A DNA stretch of 64,000 bases from Fenollaria timonensis (GTDB lineage: Bacteria; Bacillota; Clostridia; Tissierellales; Peptoniphilaceae), in NCBI RefSeq assembly GCF_001457835.1, contig NZ_LN898230.1:575600-639599 (forward strand), given 5' to 3'. The notes beneath the pieces were generated by a model. It made no database searches. It was not told the DNA's origin and saw only the letters and a program-made list of their open reading frames with translations. The number at the start of each line of letters is the position of its first letter. Position 1 is the stretch's first letter. Positions 27,171 to 37,731 of this stretch are shown here, piece after piece. Position numbers and translations under genes: made by a program.

Positions 27171-28812
27171 ATTATTCTCACTAAAAGTGCTTGACTTATT
27201 CAAGCCGCTTTTTAGAGGACTAAAAGTTGATTATGACAAGCTTAGAGCAATACTTAAGGCTAAGCTAATTATGGAGAATAGAAGGACATCTGCCTTTTCC
27301 AACAGCTTTTCGGGTCAAGAAAGCAAGAGCAAAGTAAGTGAATTCTTTCAAAACAATAGCTTTTTCAAGAAAGGCTACATATTATTTTTGATATATGGCT
27401 TAATTTTAGCTGGACTTTGCTATGGAGTTGATGATCTAAAAACAAGGTACACAGTTCTTTTTGCTGTAGGTATATTTTTATTCTTTGCAGGTATAGTTGT
27501 TGACTTTACTGAAGTCCTTATAGATACCAGAGACAGAGATATACTTCTTTATAAGCCTGTTGGCGAAAGAGAAGTAAACTTAGCAAGATTAATTTCACTA
27601 ATTATATACATTGTAAAGCTAAGCTTAATTATGTTTGGACCGGCACTAATAATCACATTAGTTAAAAGGCCACAAGAGTTTTTAATACTACTTTTAGAAG
27701 TAATTATGCTTTCAATAAGCCTTGTAATGTTTGAATACATTTTTTATTATGTATTATTTAAATTATTTAAAAATCTTAATATAAAGTCTATCATAACAAC
27801 AGTTCAAGTACTTATATTTGTTATTATTATGGTAGGATTTCAAATCATTACTAATGCTATTGACAAAGAAACAGCTTTAAGAGTATTTACAAGTGAGTCA
27901 TTTAAATATTTATTTATACCAATGTGGTTTACAGGACCATTTGAATTACTTTATGGCAATTTTGATACTGTAAATATTATTTACACTGTTTTATTAATAG
28001 TACTATTCGTAGCCCTTATAGCTATAAACACAGCTATATCAAAGGATTTTGAAGAGATATTATCTAAGAAGGATAAAGTTATAATAAATAAAAAGTCAAG
28101 CTTTCTACAAAGACTTACAAATAAATTTTTTGCTAAGAACGATATGGAGAAGGCTGGGGTAAACATGGCCTTTTGGATGAAGGGATCTGATGAAAAACTA
28201 AAGTTTCAACTCGGATCTTTATCTCTTATGCTGATAGTTTATCCATTGATATTTTATTTTGCAATGTTTAAAAAGGGTAGCGACCCAATGGCTGAAACAG
28301 CTTTAAAAGATCATGCGAGGTTTGTGACTTTAATTAATTATATGTCAGCTATGATGGCTATGAGCATTTGGCAAATTTTAAATTATGCTACAAACTATAA
28401 AGCTTCAATAATACACTTGATTACAGGCAATCTAAGACTTAAAGAATATAGAAATGGCGTAAAAAAAGGAGGCTTATTTGCTTTTATATTTGTGCCAATA
28501 CTCATAAATGCAATGATTATGTCATTATTTATCAGAAATGCTTGGCTTATTGATTACATTAATCCAATAATATTTATTATGCTCTCAGCAATAATAGCTT
28601 CAGATCTTATGCTTAAGAATATACCATTCTCAATGGATGTTACAAAAATTAAAAATGGTCAAAAAGGATATTTCTTGGCAGGAATGGCTGCTATGCTTAT
28701 AACAGCTGTGCTTACAGGACTTAATGCTCTATTAATATTCTTAAATACACCATTTATATATTTATATTCATTACTTGGTTTAGGAGCGCTAATATATTTA
28801 CTAAAGAAATAG
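27163..28812 (+). CDS. ABC exporter membrane subunit
   Basis: A 549-residue membrane protein with about twelve hydrophobic spans, starting at the ATG at 27163 after GGGTGAG. An in-frame ATG at 27139 lacks a ribosome binding site. Between the spans sits a charged cytoplasmic loop (SKDFEEILSKKDKVIINKKSSFLQRLTNK). There is no ATP-binding motif. It pairs with the ATPase just upstream. Its size and topology resemble large ABC-2-type exporter permeases of Firmicutes. A MATE exporter follows within 9 bases, so a shared export role is possible but not shown. Confidence 0.85.
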   Translation: MFKLFSLKVLDLFKPLFRGLKVDYDKLRAILKAKLIMENRRTSAFSNSFSGQESKSKVSEFFQNNSFFKKGYILFLIYGLILAGLCYGVDDLKTRYTVLFAVGIFLFFAGIVVDFTEVLIDTRDRDILLYKPVGEREVNLARLISLIIYIVKLSLIMFGPALIITLVKRPQEFLILLLEVIMLSISLVMFEYIFYYVLFKLFKNLNIKSIITTVQVLIFVIIMVGFQIITNAIDKETALRVFTSESFKYLFIPMWFTGPFELLYGNFDTVNIIYTVLLIVLFVALIAINTAISKDFEEILSKKDKVIINKKSSFLQRLTNKFFAKNDMEKAGVNMAFWMKGSDEKLKFQLGSLSLMLIVYPLIFYFAMFKKGSDPMAETALKDHARFVTLINYMSAMMAMSIWQILNYATNYKASIIHLITGNLRLKEYRNGVKKGGLFAFIFVPILINAMIMSLFIRNAWLIDYINPIIFIMLSAIIASDLMLKNIPFSMDVTKIKNGQKGYFLAGMAAMLITAVLTGLNALLIFLNTPFIYLYSLLGLGALIYLLKK

Positions 28813-28820
28813 GGGACGAG

Positions 28821-30203
28821 ATGGCTTTAGATTTAGAAGAAAGAAAACAATTAATACTACATGGTGATATGAGAAAAGCGATTATTACGCTTGCAACACC
28901 AATAGTTTTGAATAATTTAATACAAACATTATACAATTTAGTAGATTCATTTTGGGTCAGCGGCATAGGAGAAACAAGTTTTGCAGCAACAGGTTTTGTT
29001 TGGCCAATACTATTTTTATTTATTTCGATAGGTATAGGACTTAGTATAGCTGCTACTGGAATTATATCTCAGCTTATAGGACGATCTGATTATGAAAAAG
29101 CAAAAGTATATAGAGAAAACTTATATATATTAACTTTTATACTATCTATCATAGTAGTTGTTTTAGGCATACTTTCATCTGGTTCAATAATTAGACTTAT
29201 GGGCGCCAAGAGAGATTTATATACAGAGAGTAAAGACTATCTAGAAATTCTTTATTTAGGCTTTCCCTTTGTTTATTTATATTTTGCAACAAACTCAATA
29301 TTTCAATCTTCTGGAGACACTAAGACGCCAACAATTATAAGCGGTATTTCCGCTGTGATAAACATGATTTGCGACCCTATATTCATATACGAAAAGGTTC
29401 CATATCTTGGCTTTAAAGGCTTTAATTTGGGAATCAAGGGAGCCGCTATAGCAACAGTTATTTCACAAGCCTTTATGGCTGTAGCGATTATAATCATAGC
29501 TAGTAAAAAAGGATTAATAGATCTTAATTTTTTAAGCTATAAATATGATAAAGAAGCTTCAAACAAAATTTTATCCATAGCACTGCCATCTTGTGTAGGT
29601 CAGTCAGGTGAGGCACTTGGCTTCATTATCTTAAATGTATTTGTCTTGTCATACGGGCAAGATACACTTACAGCTTTTGTTACTGTCAATAGAGTAACTT
29701 CAATCATATCGATGCCACCGGGAGGCATTGGTCAATCTATAGTGAGTATAGTTGGGCAAAATAAAGGTGTCAAGAACTATGATAGAGTTGAGCTGGCTTT
29801 TAGAAAGGCTTGTAATATGTCAAATATCGTTACAATATCGGGCGCGATAGTCGTTTGGATATTTAGAGACCAAGTACTAGGGATATTTTTAAAAGAAGCA
29901 AGCGAAAATGTAATGTTTTTGTCTAGACAGTTTTTGTTTTTTATACTGATAACAAATTTCTGCATGGGTCTATATAGTGTCTATCAAGGACTCTTCCAAG
30001 GCTCAGGCAAAACAGATATGGCTATGAAGATGCTTCTAGGCAGACTTTGGGCACTTAGAATACCTATGATTATAATATTTAAATACGTATTTATGATGGG
30101 ACCAATAGCGATATGGCTTGCAATGAGTTTATCGAATTTATTTACAGCACTATATGGATACATATTATTTAAGAGCGGTAAATGGAAAGGAGAAATTATA
30201 TAA
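28821..30203 (+). CDS. MATE family efflux transporter
   Basis: 460 residues with about twelve membrane helices in two repeated halves, each beginning with a helix like ITLATPIVLNNLIQTLYNLVDSFWVSGIGE (residues about 20-49) and the equivalent LSIALPSCVGQSGEALGFIILNVFV in the second half. MATE proteins expel cationic drugs or metabolites using Na+ or H+. The stop overlaps the start of glmU by one base, putting an exporter at the head of a housekeeping operon. The substrate is unknown. Confidence 0.92.
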   Translation: MALDLEERKQLILHGDMRKAIITLATPIVLNNLIQTLYNLVDSFWVSGIGETSFAATGFVWPILFLFISIGIGLSIAATGIISQLIGRSDYEKAKVYRENLYILTFILSIIVVVLGILSSGSIIRLMGAKRDLYTESKDYLEILYLGFPFVYLYFATNSIFQSSGDTKTPTIISGISAVINMICDPIFIYEKVPYLGFKGFNLGIKGAAIATVISQAFMAVAIIIIASKKGLIDLNFLSYKYDKEASNKILSIALPSCVGQSGEALGFIILNVFVLSYGQDTLTAFVTVNRVTSIISMPPGGIGQSIVSIVGQNKGVKNYDRVELAFRKACNMSNIVTISGAIVVWIFRDQVLGIFLKEASENVMFLSRQFLFFILITNFCMGLYSVYQGLFQGSGKTDMAMKMLLGRLWALRIPMIIIFKYVFMMGPIAIWLAMSLSNLFTALYGYILFKSGKWKGEII

Positions 30204-31594
30204 TGAATCAAGCAATAATTCTAGCAGCCGGAGAAGGCTCTAGAATGAAATCATCATTGATTAAGGTTTTGCATAAGATTAATGGAAAAGTAATGCTAAA
30301 GTATGTTTTGGATGCATGCAAAGGAGCTGGCTTTGACAAGAGTTACTTAATCGTTGGTAATAACAAAGATAAGGTTATGGAGGAGTTTTCTTCAGATACT
30401 AGCATTTCGTTCATTGAGCAAAAGATGGGCCCAGGCGAGCCTTATGGTACAGGCTATGCTGCCTCACTTGCTAAAGAGCATGTAAATGCTGGGGACAATG
30501 TACTAGTTATTTTTGGAGACACGCCACTAGTTGATGAAGAAGTACTAAAAGATTTTCTTAAATATCACGAGGATAATGATAACAATATGACTATATTAAG
30601 CGCTGTCCTTGATGACTGCGAAGGCTATGGAAGGATTGTTAGAGATGCTGATAAGAATCTTACTAAGATAGTTGAGCAAAAAGATGCGAGTGATGATGAG
30701 CTTAATATAAATGAAGTTAACTCAGGCATATATTGCTTCAAAGGCGAAGACTTTTTAGACGCTATCAATAATCTTAAGAATGATAATGTGAAGAAAGAAT
30801 ATTACTTAACTGATGCTGTTTCATATCTACTAAGCAAAGGCAAAAAGGTAAATGCATATATAAGTGATGATCAAAATATTGCTTTAGGTGTTAATAATCA
30901 ATTAGATTTATCTAAAATTGAAGAGATTGTAAGAAAGAAAATAATTACAAAGTGGATGCTCGAAGGCGTTTACTTCAAGAATCCATCCAATGTATATATA
31001 GAAGAAAATGTAAAAATTGGCAGGGATGTAGAGATATATCCAGACGTTATACTTGAAGGTGACACTACTATTGAGGACAATGTAAAGATATATGGCTATA
31101 CTAGGATAGTTAATTCACATATAGCTAAAGATGTTACGATAGAGAGCTCCTTAATCGAAGACTCATTTATAGGAGAAAGAACAAAGGTCGGACCAAACGC
31201 ACATCTTAGACCAAATTCAAAAATTGGTAAAGATTGTAAAGTCGGTAACTTTGTTGAAATAAAAAATGCAAGCTTAGGTGATGGCACTAAAGCTGGGCAC
31301 TTAGCTTATGTAGGCGATGCAGATGTTGGACGCAATGTCAATATCGGCTGCGGCGTAATATTTGCAAACTACGATGGCAAGGATAAATTTAGATCAAAGG
31401 TTGAGGATAACGCTTTTATAGGTAGCAACTCTAATCTAGTTGCACCAGTTGAAATAGGTGAGAATGCTTATGTCGCTGCCGGATCTACTATAATTACAAA
31501 AGTTATGAAAGACTCTTTATCTATAGCTAGAGCTAGACAAGTTGATAAGATAGATTGGGTAAAAAATAAAAAAAATATGGAGGAAGAAAAATGA
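30203..31594 (+). CDS. glmU: Bifunctional UDP-N-acetylglucosamine pyrophosphorylase / glucosamine-1-phosphate acetyltransferase
   Basis: Makes UDP-GlcNAc for peptidoglycan. The ATG at 30203 is behind AAAGGAG and gives 463 residues. The N-terminal uridyltransferase begins [15 protein letters not shown]; the magnesium aspartate is in VIFGDTPLV, about residue 104. From about residue 255 a left-handed beta-helix of hexapeptide repeats ([34 protein letters not shown]) carries the acetyltransferase, with [24 protein letters not shown] near the acetyl-CoA site. The tail is short. It overlaps prs by 4 bases (ATGA), the conserved Firmicute glmU-prs order. Confidence 0.96.
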   Translation: MNQAIILAAGEGSRMKSSLIKVLHKINGKVMLKYVLDACKGAGFDKSYLIVGNNKDKVMEEFSSDTSISFIEQKMGPGEPYGTGYAASLAKEHVNAGDNVLVIFGDTPLVDEEVLKDFLKYHEDNDNNMTILSAVLDDCEGYGRIVRDADKNLTKIVEQKDASDDELNINEVNSGIYCFKGEDFLDAINNLKNDNVKKEYYLTDAVSYLLSKGKKVNAYISDDQNIALGVNNQLDLSKIEEIVRKKIITKWMLEGVYFKNPSNVYIEENVKIGRDVEIYPDVILEGDTTIEDNVKIYGYTRIVNSHIAKDVTIESSLIEDSFIGERTKVGPNAHLRPNSKIGKDCKVGNFVEIKNASLGDGTKAGHLAYVGDADVGRNVNIGCGVIFANYDGKDKFRSKVEDNAFIGSNSNLVAPVEIGENAYVAAGSTIITKVMKDSLSIARARQVDKIDWVKNKKNMEEEK

Positions 31595-32541
31595 ATTCAT
31601 TTCTAGGACAACTAAAAGTATTAACAGGAAACGCTAACAGACAATTAGCAAAAGACGTATGTAAGCACTTAGGCGCAGAACTTATTGATTCTGAAGTAAC
31701 TCATTTCTCTGATGGAGAGATAGCTGTAAACATCAAAGAAACAGTTAGAGGCGCTGACGTATTTATCGTTCAACCAACTCATGAGCCAGTTAACGATAAT
31801 CTAATGGAGCTTTTAATCATGATTGACGCATGTAAGAGAGCTTCAGCAGGTAGAATCAACGCAGTTATTCCATACTATGGATACGCTAGACAAGACAGAA
31901 AGACTAAACCAAGAGAACCAATTACAGCAAAGCTTGTTGCTAATCTAATCGAAAAAGCTGGAGCAGACAGAGCAGTTCTTATGGACCTTCATGCAGGACA
32001 AATCCAAGGCTACTTTGATATACCAGTAGACCATCTATCAGCAATAAAGCACTTAGCAGAATACTTCAAGACATTAAATCTAGAAGATGTAGTAGTTGTA
32101 TCACCAGACCTTGGTGGAGTTACTCGTGCAAGAAATTTTGCTAATGAATTAGACGCACCTATCGCCATAATCGAAAAGAGAAGACCAAAGCCAAACGTAT
32201 CTGAAGTTATGAACGTTATAGGCGATGTTGAAGGCAAAACTTGTATTTTAGTTGACGATATCATAGATACAGCTGGAACTATTTGCCATGCAGCTGAATA
32301 TTTAACTGAAAAAGGCGGAGCAAAGAAAGTTTATGGCTGTGCAACTCACGGTGTATTATCTGGACCAGCTATTGAAAGACTTATCACAAGCAAGCTTGAA
32401 GAGTTTGTAATTACAGATACAATTCCTCTAAACATTGGCAATGTAACTGATAAAATCAAAGTTGTAAGCATAGCTGATCAACTAGCTAAGGCAATCGAAA
32501 GAATTCATAACAACGAATCAATTAGTTCAATATTTGATTAA
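31591..32541 (+). CDS. prs: Ribose-phosphate pyrophosphokinase
   Basis: Makes PRPP from ribose 5-phosphate and ATP for nucleotide, NAD and His/Trp synthesis. The 316-residue length and motifs fit: [25 protein letters not shown] (about 42-66), [42 protein letters not shown] and the PRPP loop [12 protein letters not shown] near residue 221. It links to the pyrimidine operon at 55.7 kb through PRPP demand. It overlaps pth by one base. Confidence 0.98.
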   Translation: MNSFLGQLKVLTGNANRQLAKDVCKHLGAELIDSEVTHFSDGEIAVNIKETVRGADVFIVQPTHEPVNDNLMELLIMIDACKRASAGRINAVIPYYGYARQDRKTKPREPITAKLVANLIEKAGADRAVLMDLHAGQIQGYFDIPVDHLSAIKHLAEYFKTLNLEDVVVVSPDLGGVTRARNFANELDAPIAIIEKRRPKPNVSEVMNVIGDVEGKTCILVDDIIDTAGTICHAAEYLTEKGGAKKVYGCATHGVLSGPAIERLITSKLEEFVITDTIPLNIGNVTDKIKVVSIADQLAKAIERIHNNESISSIFD

Positions 32542-33104
32542 TGAAACTCATAGTAGGACTAGGCAATCCTGGAGATCGCTTTGACGGAACTAGACACAAT
32601 GCCGGCTTTGAGACTATAGATATATTAGCGGACGAACTGAATGTAAAGCTTAATAACGCTAAGTTTCATGCACAATTTGGCTATACTAATTATAATGGCG
32701 ATAAACTATATTTAATGAAGCCAATGACTTATATGAACGAAAGTGGCATAGCTATAAGAGAGTTTATGGCATATTACAAACTTGATATCAAAGACCTTAT
32801 AGTTATAGTTGATGATATCGATATTAGTTTTGCTACGATTAGAATAAAAAAGTCAGGAAGCGCTGGCACACATAACGGTTTAAAGTCTATCGTTTATCAG
32901 CTTAACGACGATAAATTCACTAGAGTAAAGCTGGGTGTTGGCAATAAGCCGGAACATTTTGATCTAGCGGATTTTGTTCTGTCTAGATACTCTAAAGAAG
33001 AAAAAGTAGATATAGAAAAAACATATAAAAACGCAGCTAAAGCGTGCCTTTCTATACTTGATAAAGGCGAAGATTATGCGATGAATATGTACAACGGAAA
33101 ATAG
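32541..33104 (+). CDS. pth: Peptidyl-tRNA hydrolase
   Basis: Recycles peptidyl-tRNA released from stalled ribosomes. 187 residues with IVGLGNPGDRFDGTRHNAGFETID at the start, including the catalytic His, and KPMTYMNESGIAI, VDDIDISFATIRIKKSGSAGTHNGLKSI in the middle. It sits between prs and mfd, as in many Firmicutes. The ATG overlaps the prs stop. Confidence 0.97.
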   Translation: MKLIVGLGNPGDRFDGTRHNAGFETIDILADELNVKLNNAKFHAQFGYTNYNGDKLYLMKPMTYMNESGIAIREFMAYYKLDIKDLIVIVDDIDISFATIRIKKSGSAGTHNGLKSIVYQLNDDKFTRVKLGVGNKPEHFDLADFVLSRYSKEEKVDIEKTYKNAAKACLSILDKGEDYAMNMYNGK

Positions 33105-33111
33105 GTGGAAC

Positions 33112-36100
33112 ATGGATATTTTACAAAAAGGTTTATTAGCTTTTCAATACAAAGATATAGTAAATGACGTCAAAGACGGCGTAAGTCCTATATTTATTAA
33201 CGGTCTTGTAGAAGAAGCTATAGGTCTTAGCGTTAAAACTATCCAAGATGAAACAGATACTAGCTCAATAATAATTACTTATGATGAAGCAAGAGCTAGA
33301 AGAATTTATGAGGATTTAAAAAATTCTCATGCCAATGTATATTATTTAAAAAAGAGAGAGATGCTTTTTTACAATGTAAGCGACTCCTCTTTAGAAACTG
33401 AATATTCAAGGATACAGACACTTATGTCTGTACTTAAGGACAAAAACTCTATCTTGATAATGGATGTGAAGACTCTCGACGAAGAGCTTATTAGTCAAGA
33501 TATCTATAAGAGTCTAAGTTTTAGCTTAAAGACCAATCAAGTCGTTGATATAGACGGCTTAATTACTTCTTTAACTGAGCTTGGTTATAAAAGAGCAAGT
33601 ATTGCCTCTAATAAAGGTGAATTTGCTCTTAGAGGCTCTATTGTGGATATCTTTGACTCGATATCTGAAATGCCATTTAGGATAGAGTTTTTTGCTGATG
33701 AAATTGATTCTATAAGAATATTTGATAAGGATACGCAAAAGACCATTGCTACGACTGAAGAGATTACAATTAATCCTGCAAGAGAAATTTTAATTCTTGA
33801 TGAGTACAAAAAAAGCATTATTGACAATTTAAAGAAAGACTTTGACAAGACAAAAGAGACGAACAAGAGCTCGTACTCCTTAATGAATGAAAAGTTTAAA
33901 GAGTATTTTGAGATGCTTAGGGAAGACAGCTTTGATAAGAACAGGTCTTTACTATTAAGATACATACCTGATAATTACAAATGTAGCATCTTTGATTATT
34001 TTGATGAGAACACTTATATATATTTAGATGAGAGCAAAAGGCTTGAAGATGAATATAATAAGTATATAAATTTTCATGCTCAAGAGATGGAGTCACTATA
34101 TAAAAACGGTGAGATACTTCTTAAAGAGTTTAATGCCATCATGTCTTATACTGATGTCTTAGCTAGAATTAAGAAGAATAAACTAGCTCTGATCTCAAAT
34201 ATTTTATTAAACACAAAGGATTTTAATCCGAAAGCCATTTACAATTTGCATTTAAATTCTGTAACGAAGTACAATTCGAAGTACGAGGCACTGCTTGATG
34301 ATTTAAGGCACTATAAGCTAAGAGGCTACAAGATTGTTTTATCGATTAAGGATATTGAAAGATACGATAGAATTTACTCGCTTTTTAAGGATAACGACCT
34401 AGCTTTCATTCAAGAGAATGAGATTGAGGATAAACTTTTATCATCTCAGCTATTATTAAGGAATGACTCATCGACGAGAGGCTTTGTCTTTAGCGAGAAT
34501 AAATTTATAGTTTTATCTGAAAATGATGTATACGGTTCTCAAAAGGAAAAGATTAGAAAGAAGAAATCATCTAAGAAGCTTGATATATCAGATATATCAG
34601 AAGGGACATACATAGTTCACGAGGACCACGGCATAGGTATATATAAGGGCATAGTTAAGCTAGAAGTGCTTGGCACGAAGAAAGACTTCTTATATATACA
34701 ATATAAAGGTGAGGATAAGCTTTATGTGCCTATCGCTCAGATGGATAGGATACAGAAGTTTTCTGATAAGGACAGCAAAGATGTTAAGATAAATAAACTA
34801 TCTACAAATGACTGGATAAAGCAAAAGTTTAAGTCAAAGAAAGCTATTGAGAGGATGGCGGAGGACTTAGTCGAGCTATATGCAATAAGAGAAGAAAAAG
34901 AAGGCTATGCTTTTTCAAAAGATACAGCTTGGCAAAGAGAGTTCGAAGAGTCGTTCCCATATGAAGAGACAAAAGGACAGCTTGAGGCCATAATTGATAT
35001 AAAGAGGGATATGGAATCAAATAAGCCGATGGATAGACTTTTATGCGGTGACGTTGGTTTTGGTAAGACAGAGGTTGCTCTTAGAGCCGCTTTTAAAGCC
35101 ATCATGGACGGTAAGCAAGTAGCTTTCTTGTGCCCGACAACTATACTTTGTCAGCAGCACTACGAAACAATAATCGAAAGATTTAATAAATATCCAATAC
35201 GTTCAGCTATGATGTCACGCTTTAGAACAAGCAAAGAACAAAAGCAAACAGCTGAACAGCTTCAAACGCATAGCATTGACATAGTTGTTGGAACGCATAG
35301 ATTATTGTCAGATGATGTTAAATTTAAAGATCTTGGTCTATTGATTATAGATGAAGAGCAAAGATTTGGCGTTAGAGACAAAGAAAAGATAAAGAAGCTT
35401 AAAGAGAACGTTGACGTGCTATCACTTTCAGCAACACCTATACCTAGGACCATGCACATGGCCTTATCAGGCATTAGGAGTATGTCTGTCATAGAAGAGG
35501 CTCCACAAGATAGGTACCCGATACAAACATACGTTTTGGAATACAACAAAAGCCTTGTTAGAGACGCTATACTTAAAGAGATGGATAGAGATGGCCAAGT
35601 ATTTTTTGTCTTTAACAATGTCGAAAAGATTGAGTACATGTATAATGAATTACAAAATTTAGTGCCCGAAGCAAGAATCGCCATTGGCCACGGACAGATG
35701 ACTGAGGCAAAGCTTGAAAAAGTAATGATAGATTTTATGTATCATAAGTATGACGTTTTGCTATCGACAACCATAATCGAAACGGGTCTTGATATACCTA
35801 ATGCAAATACCATCATTGTATATAACTCAGAAAATATGGGTCTAAGCCAGCTTTATCAACTGCGCGGCAGAGTAGGTAGAATGAACAGAATTGCCTACGG
35901 CTACTTTACTTACAGAGAAAATAAAGTGCTTACAGAAACGCAAGAGGCAAGACTAAAGGCGATTAAAGAGTTTATCGAGCTTGGTAGTGGATACAAAATT
36001 GCTATGCGTGATTTGCAGATAAGAGGCGCAGGTAACCTATTAGGCACATCGCAACATGGCCACATCGCTGCCATTGGCTACGACTTATATATTAAGTATC

Positions 36101-36588
36101 TAAACCTTGCCATAAAGAAGCTTAGAGGCTACGAAGTGAAAGAGGATATCGATACAAGAGTCGACATAAACGTAGACGCTTATATACCGGATGACTTTGC
36201 ACCGGATGAATATGTTAAGATGGATTTATATAAGAAGATAGCTGCTGTTGAAAATGAAGAAATGAAGAGCGAACTTATAGACGAAATTGTCGATAGATTT
36301 GCTGACATACCTAAGCCGATAGTAAACTTAATCGATATTAGTGAGATTAGATCCATGGCGAAAGAGTTTTCAATCACGTCCATTAACGAAGTGAGTGGCG
36401 ACTTTAGGATAGAGTTTTTAAACGAGAAGGTCATAAATCCCGAGTGGATAGCTGATATTTATAAGAAGTATAAGAACAGACTTTATATAAATAAGAGATA
36501 TATGAACGTTATAAGAATCTCTATTGAGGGAGAAAACAAGCTAAAGCTTATAAAAGATATATTAATTTTGCTTAAAATGAGCAAATAG
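33112..36588 (+). CDS. mfd: Transcription-repair coupling factor
   Basis: Displaces stalled RNA polymerase and recruits UvrA. 1158 residues, the full family length. The N-terminal UvrB-like region includes GEFALRGSIVDIFD (about 165-178). The RNA-polymerase-interaction/CarD-like domain is GTYIVHEDHGIGIYKGI near 500. The translocase follows with Walker A GDVGFGKTEVALRAAF (about 645-660), DEEQRF as Walker B and LSATPIPRTMHMALSGIR. The TRG-like region QLRGRVGRMNRIAYGYF and the C-terminal UvrA-masking domain complete it. It ends the glmU-prs-pth-mfd run. Confidence 0.97.
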   Translation: MDILQKGLLAFQYKDIVNDVKDGVSPIFINGLVEEAIGLSVKTIQDETDTSSIIITYDEARARRIYEDLKNSHANVYYLKKREMLFYNVSDSSLETEYSRIQTLMSVLKDKNSILIMDVKTLDEELISQDIYKSLSFSLKTNQVVDIDGLITSLTELGYKRASIASNKGEFALRGSIVDIFDSISEMPFRIEFFADEIDSIRIFDKDTQKTIATTEEITINPAREILILDEYKKSIIDNLKKDFDKTKETNKSSYSLMNEKFKEYFEMLREDSFDKNRSLLLRYIPDNYKCSIFDYFDENTYIYLDESKRLEDEYNKYINFHAQEMESLYKNGEILLKEFNAIMSYTDVLARIKKNKLALISNILLNTKDFNPKAIYNLHLNSVTKYNSKYEALLDDLRHYKLRGYKIVLSIKDIERYDRIYSLFKDNDLAFIQENEIEDKLLSSQLLLRNDSSTRGFVFSENKFIVLSENDVYGSQKEKIRKKKSSKKLDISDISEGTYIVHEDHGIGIYKGIVKLEVLGTKKDFLYIQYKGEDKLYVPIAQMDRIQKFSDKDSKDVKINKLSTNDWIKQKFKSKKAIERMAEDLVELYAIREEKEGYAFSKDTAWQREFEESFPYEETKGQLEAIIDIKRDMESNKPMDRLLCGDVGFGKTEVALRAAFKAIMDGKQVAFLCPTTILCQQHYETIIERFNKYPIRSAMMSRFRTSKEQKQTAEQLQTHSIDIVVGTHRLLSDDVKFKDLGLLIIDEEQRFGVRDKEKIKKLKENVDVLSLSATPIPRTMHMALSGIRSMSVIEEAPQDRYPIQTYVLEYNKSLVRDAILKEMDRDGQVFFVFNNVEKIEYMYNELQNLVPEARIAIGHGQMTEAKLEKVMIDFMYHKYDVLLSTTIIETGLDIPNANTIIVYNSENMGLSQLYQLRGRVGRMNRIAYGYFTYRENKVLTETQEARLKAIKEFIELGSGYKIAMRDLQIRGAGNLLGTSQHGHIAAIGYDLYIKYLNLAIKKLRGYEVKEDIDTRVDINVDAYIPDDFAPDEYVKMDLYKKIAAVENEEMKSELIDEIVDRFADIPKPIVNLIDISEIRSMAKEFSITSINEVSGDFRIEFLNEKVINPEWIADIYKKYKNRLYINKRYMNVIRISIEGENKLKLIKDILILLKMSK

Positions 36589-36599
36589 ATAAAAAAAGC

Positions 36600-36628
36600 T
36601 TGAAAAAATATTCAAAAGGTTATATAAT
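36600..36628 (+). promoter_or_regulatory. Promoter for the foldase and L25 genes
   Basis: TTGAAA (36600-36605), a 17-base spacer and TATAAT (36623-36628). The leader to 36661 is about 27 bases and contains GGGGAGA. Confidence 0.8.
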
Positions 36629-36660
36629 AATTTTATGAGTAAAATTTAAGGGGAGATATA

Positions 36661-37707
36661 ATGAAGAAAAAATTTAAAATTGTTTTGCTTGCATTAACGA
36701 TTCTTACAATGATTTTTGCAGTTTCTTGCAAGAAGGCAGATGAAAGTGCAGTAGCAACAGTTAATGGTAAGGCAATATCAGAAAAAGAGTTCACTGAAAA
36801 CTATAAAGTATATGAACTTATGTATAAGCAACAACTTGGTGAAGAAGCGCTAAAGAAAACTGATAAAGATGGTGTTTCATTCAAAGATAAGCTTAAAGAA
36901 AATATACTTGAAAAGCTTATAGTTGATGAACTAATTAATCAAGAAATTGATAACAAAAAGATCGCTATCACTGATGAAGAATTAAATAATTTATATGAAC
37001 AAACTATCAAGAATATGGGCGGACAAGAACAATATGAAGAGTTCTTGAAGCAACAAAATATCACTGATGACTTCATTAAAGATAGTAATAAAAAAGATTA
37101 TAAGCAACAAAAGCTTGAAGAAGCCTTCTATAAGGACAATAAAGTTACTGAAGAAGAAATTAAAGACTTCTACGATGCTAATAAAGAAAGACTTATTAAG
37201 TATAGCTTAAGTCAAATCATGGCAGATAATGAAGAAGATGCTAAGAAGCTTTATGATAAGCTTGAAGCTGGTGAAGATTTTGCTGAACTAGCTAAAAACG
37301 AATCGAGCGATACTTACTCAGCTGCTAACGGTGGCAATATGGGTGAAGTACAAGCGTCTACTATGCCTAAAGAGTTTTTAAACGCAGTAAGCACTACTGA
37401 AATTGGATCTTACTCTAAAGTATTTAAGAGTGATATGGGTTATCATATAGTGAAAGTTGATGATAAGAAAGATCAATTAGAAGATTTAAGAACTGAAATC
37501 GAACAAACACTTAAGAGTCAAAAATTCATTGAATACATGAAAGATCTTAGAGCAAATGCAGACGTTAAGAAGATGGATTTACCTGAAATTAAAGATGAAG
37601 ATGTAAAGACTAAAGAAGAAGACAAAGACGCTGATACAAAAGAAGACAGCAAAGACACTGAAACAAATGATGACAGTGAAGCTGAAGACAAGTCAGATAA
37701 TAAATAA
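36661..37707 (+). CDS. PrsA-like foldase lipoprotein (parvulin-type peptidyl-prolyl isomerase)
   Basis: An extracytoplasmic folding catalyst. The signal sequence ends in the lipobox AVSC with Cys23. An N-terminal SurA/trigger-like chaperone region (VNGKAISEKEFTENYKVYELMYK) precedes a parvulin rotamase domain (IKYSLSQIMADNEEDAKKLYDKLEAGEDFAELAKNES to FKSDMGYHIVKVDDKK, about residues 178-270). The last 50 residues are a low-complexity K/D/E/T tail that may contact the wall or stay disordered. The 348-residue length is slightly longer than Bacillus PrsA owing to that tail. Confidence 0.9.
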   Translation: MKKKFKIVLLALTILTMIFAVSCKKADESAVATVNGKAISEKEFTENYKVYELMYKQQLGEEALKKTDKDGVSFKDKLKENILEKLIVDELINQEIDNKKIAITDEELNNLYEQTIKNMGGQEQYEEFLKQQNITDDFIKDSNKKDYKQQKLEEAFYKDNKVTEEEIKDFYDANKERLIKYSLSQIMADNEEDAKKLYDKLEAGEDFAELAKNESSDTYSAANGGNMGEVQASTMPKEFLNAVSTTEIGSYSKVFKSDMGYHIVKVDDKKDQLEDLRTEIEQTLKSQKFIEYMKDLRANADVKKMDLPEIKDEDVKTKEEDKDADTKEDSKDTETNDDSEAEDKSDNK

Positions 37708-37731
37708 GTAATAAATTTTAAGGAGGATATT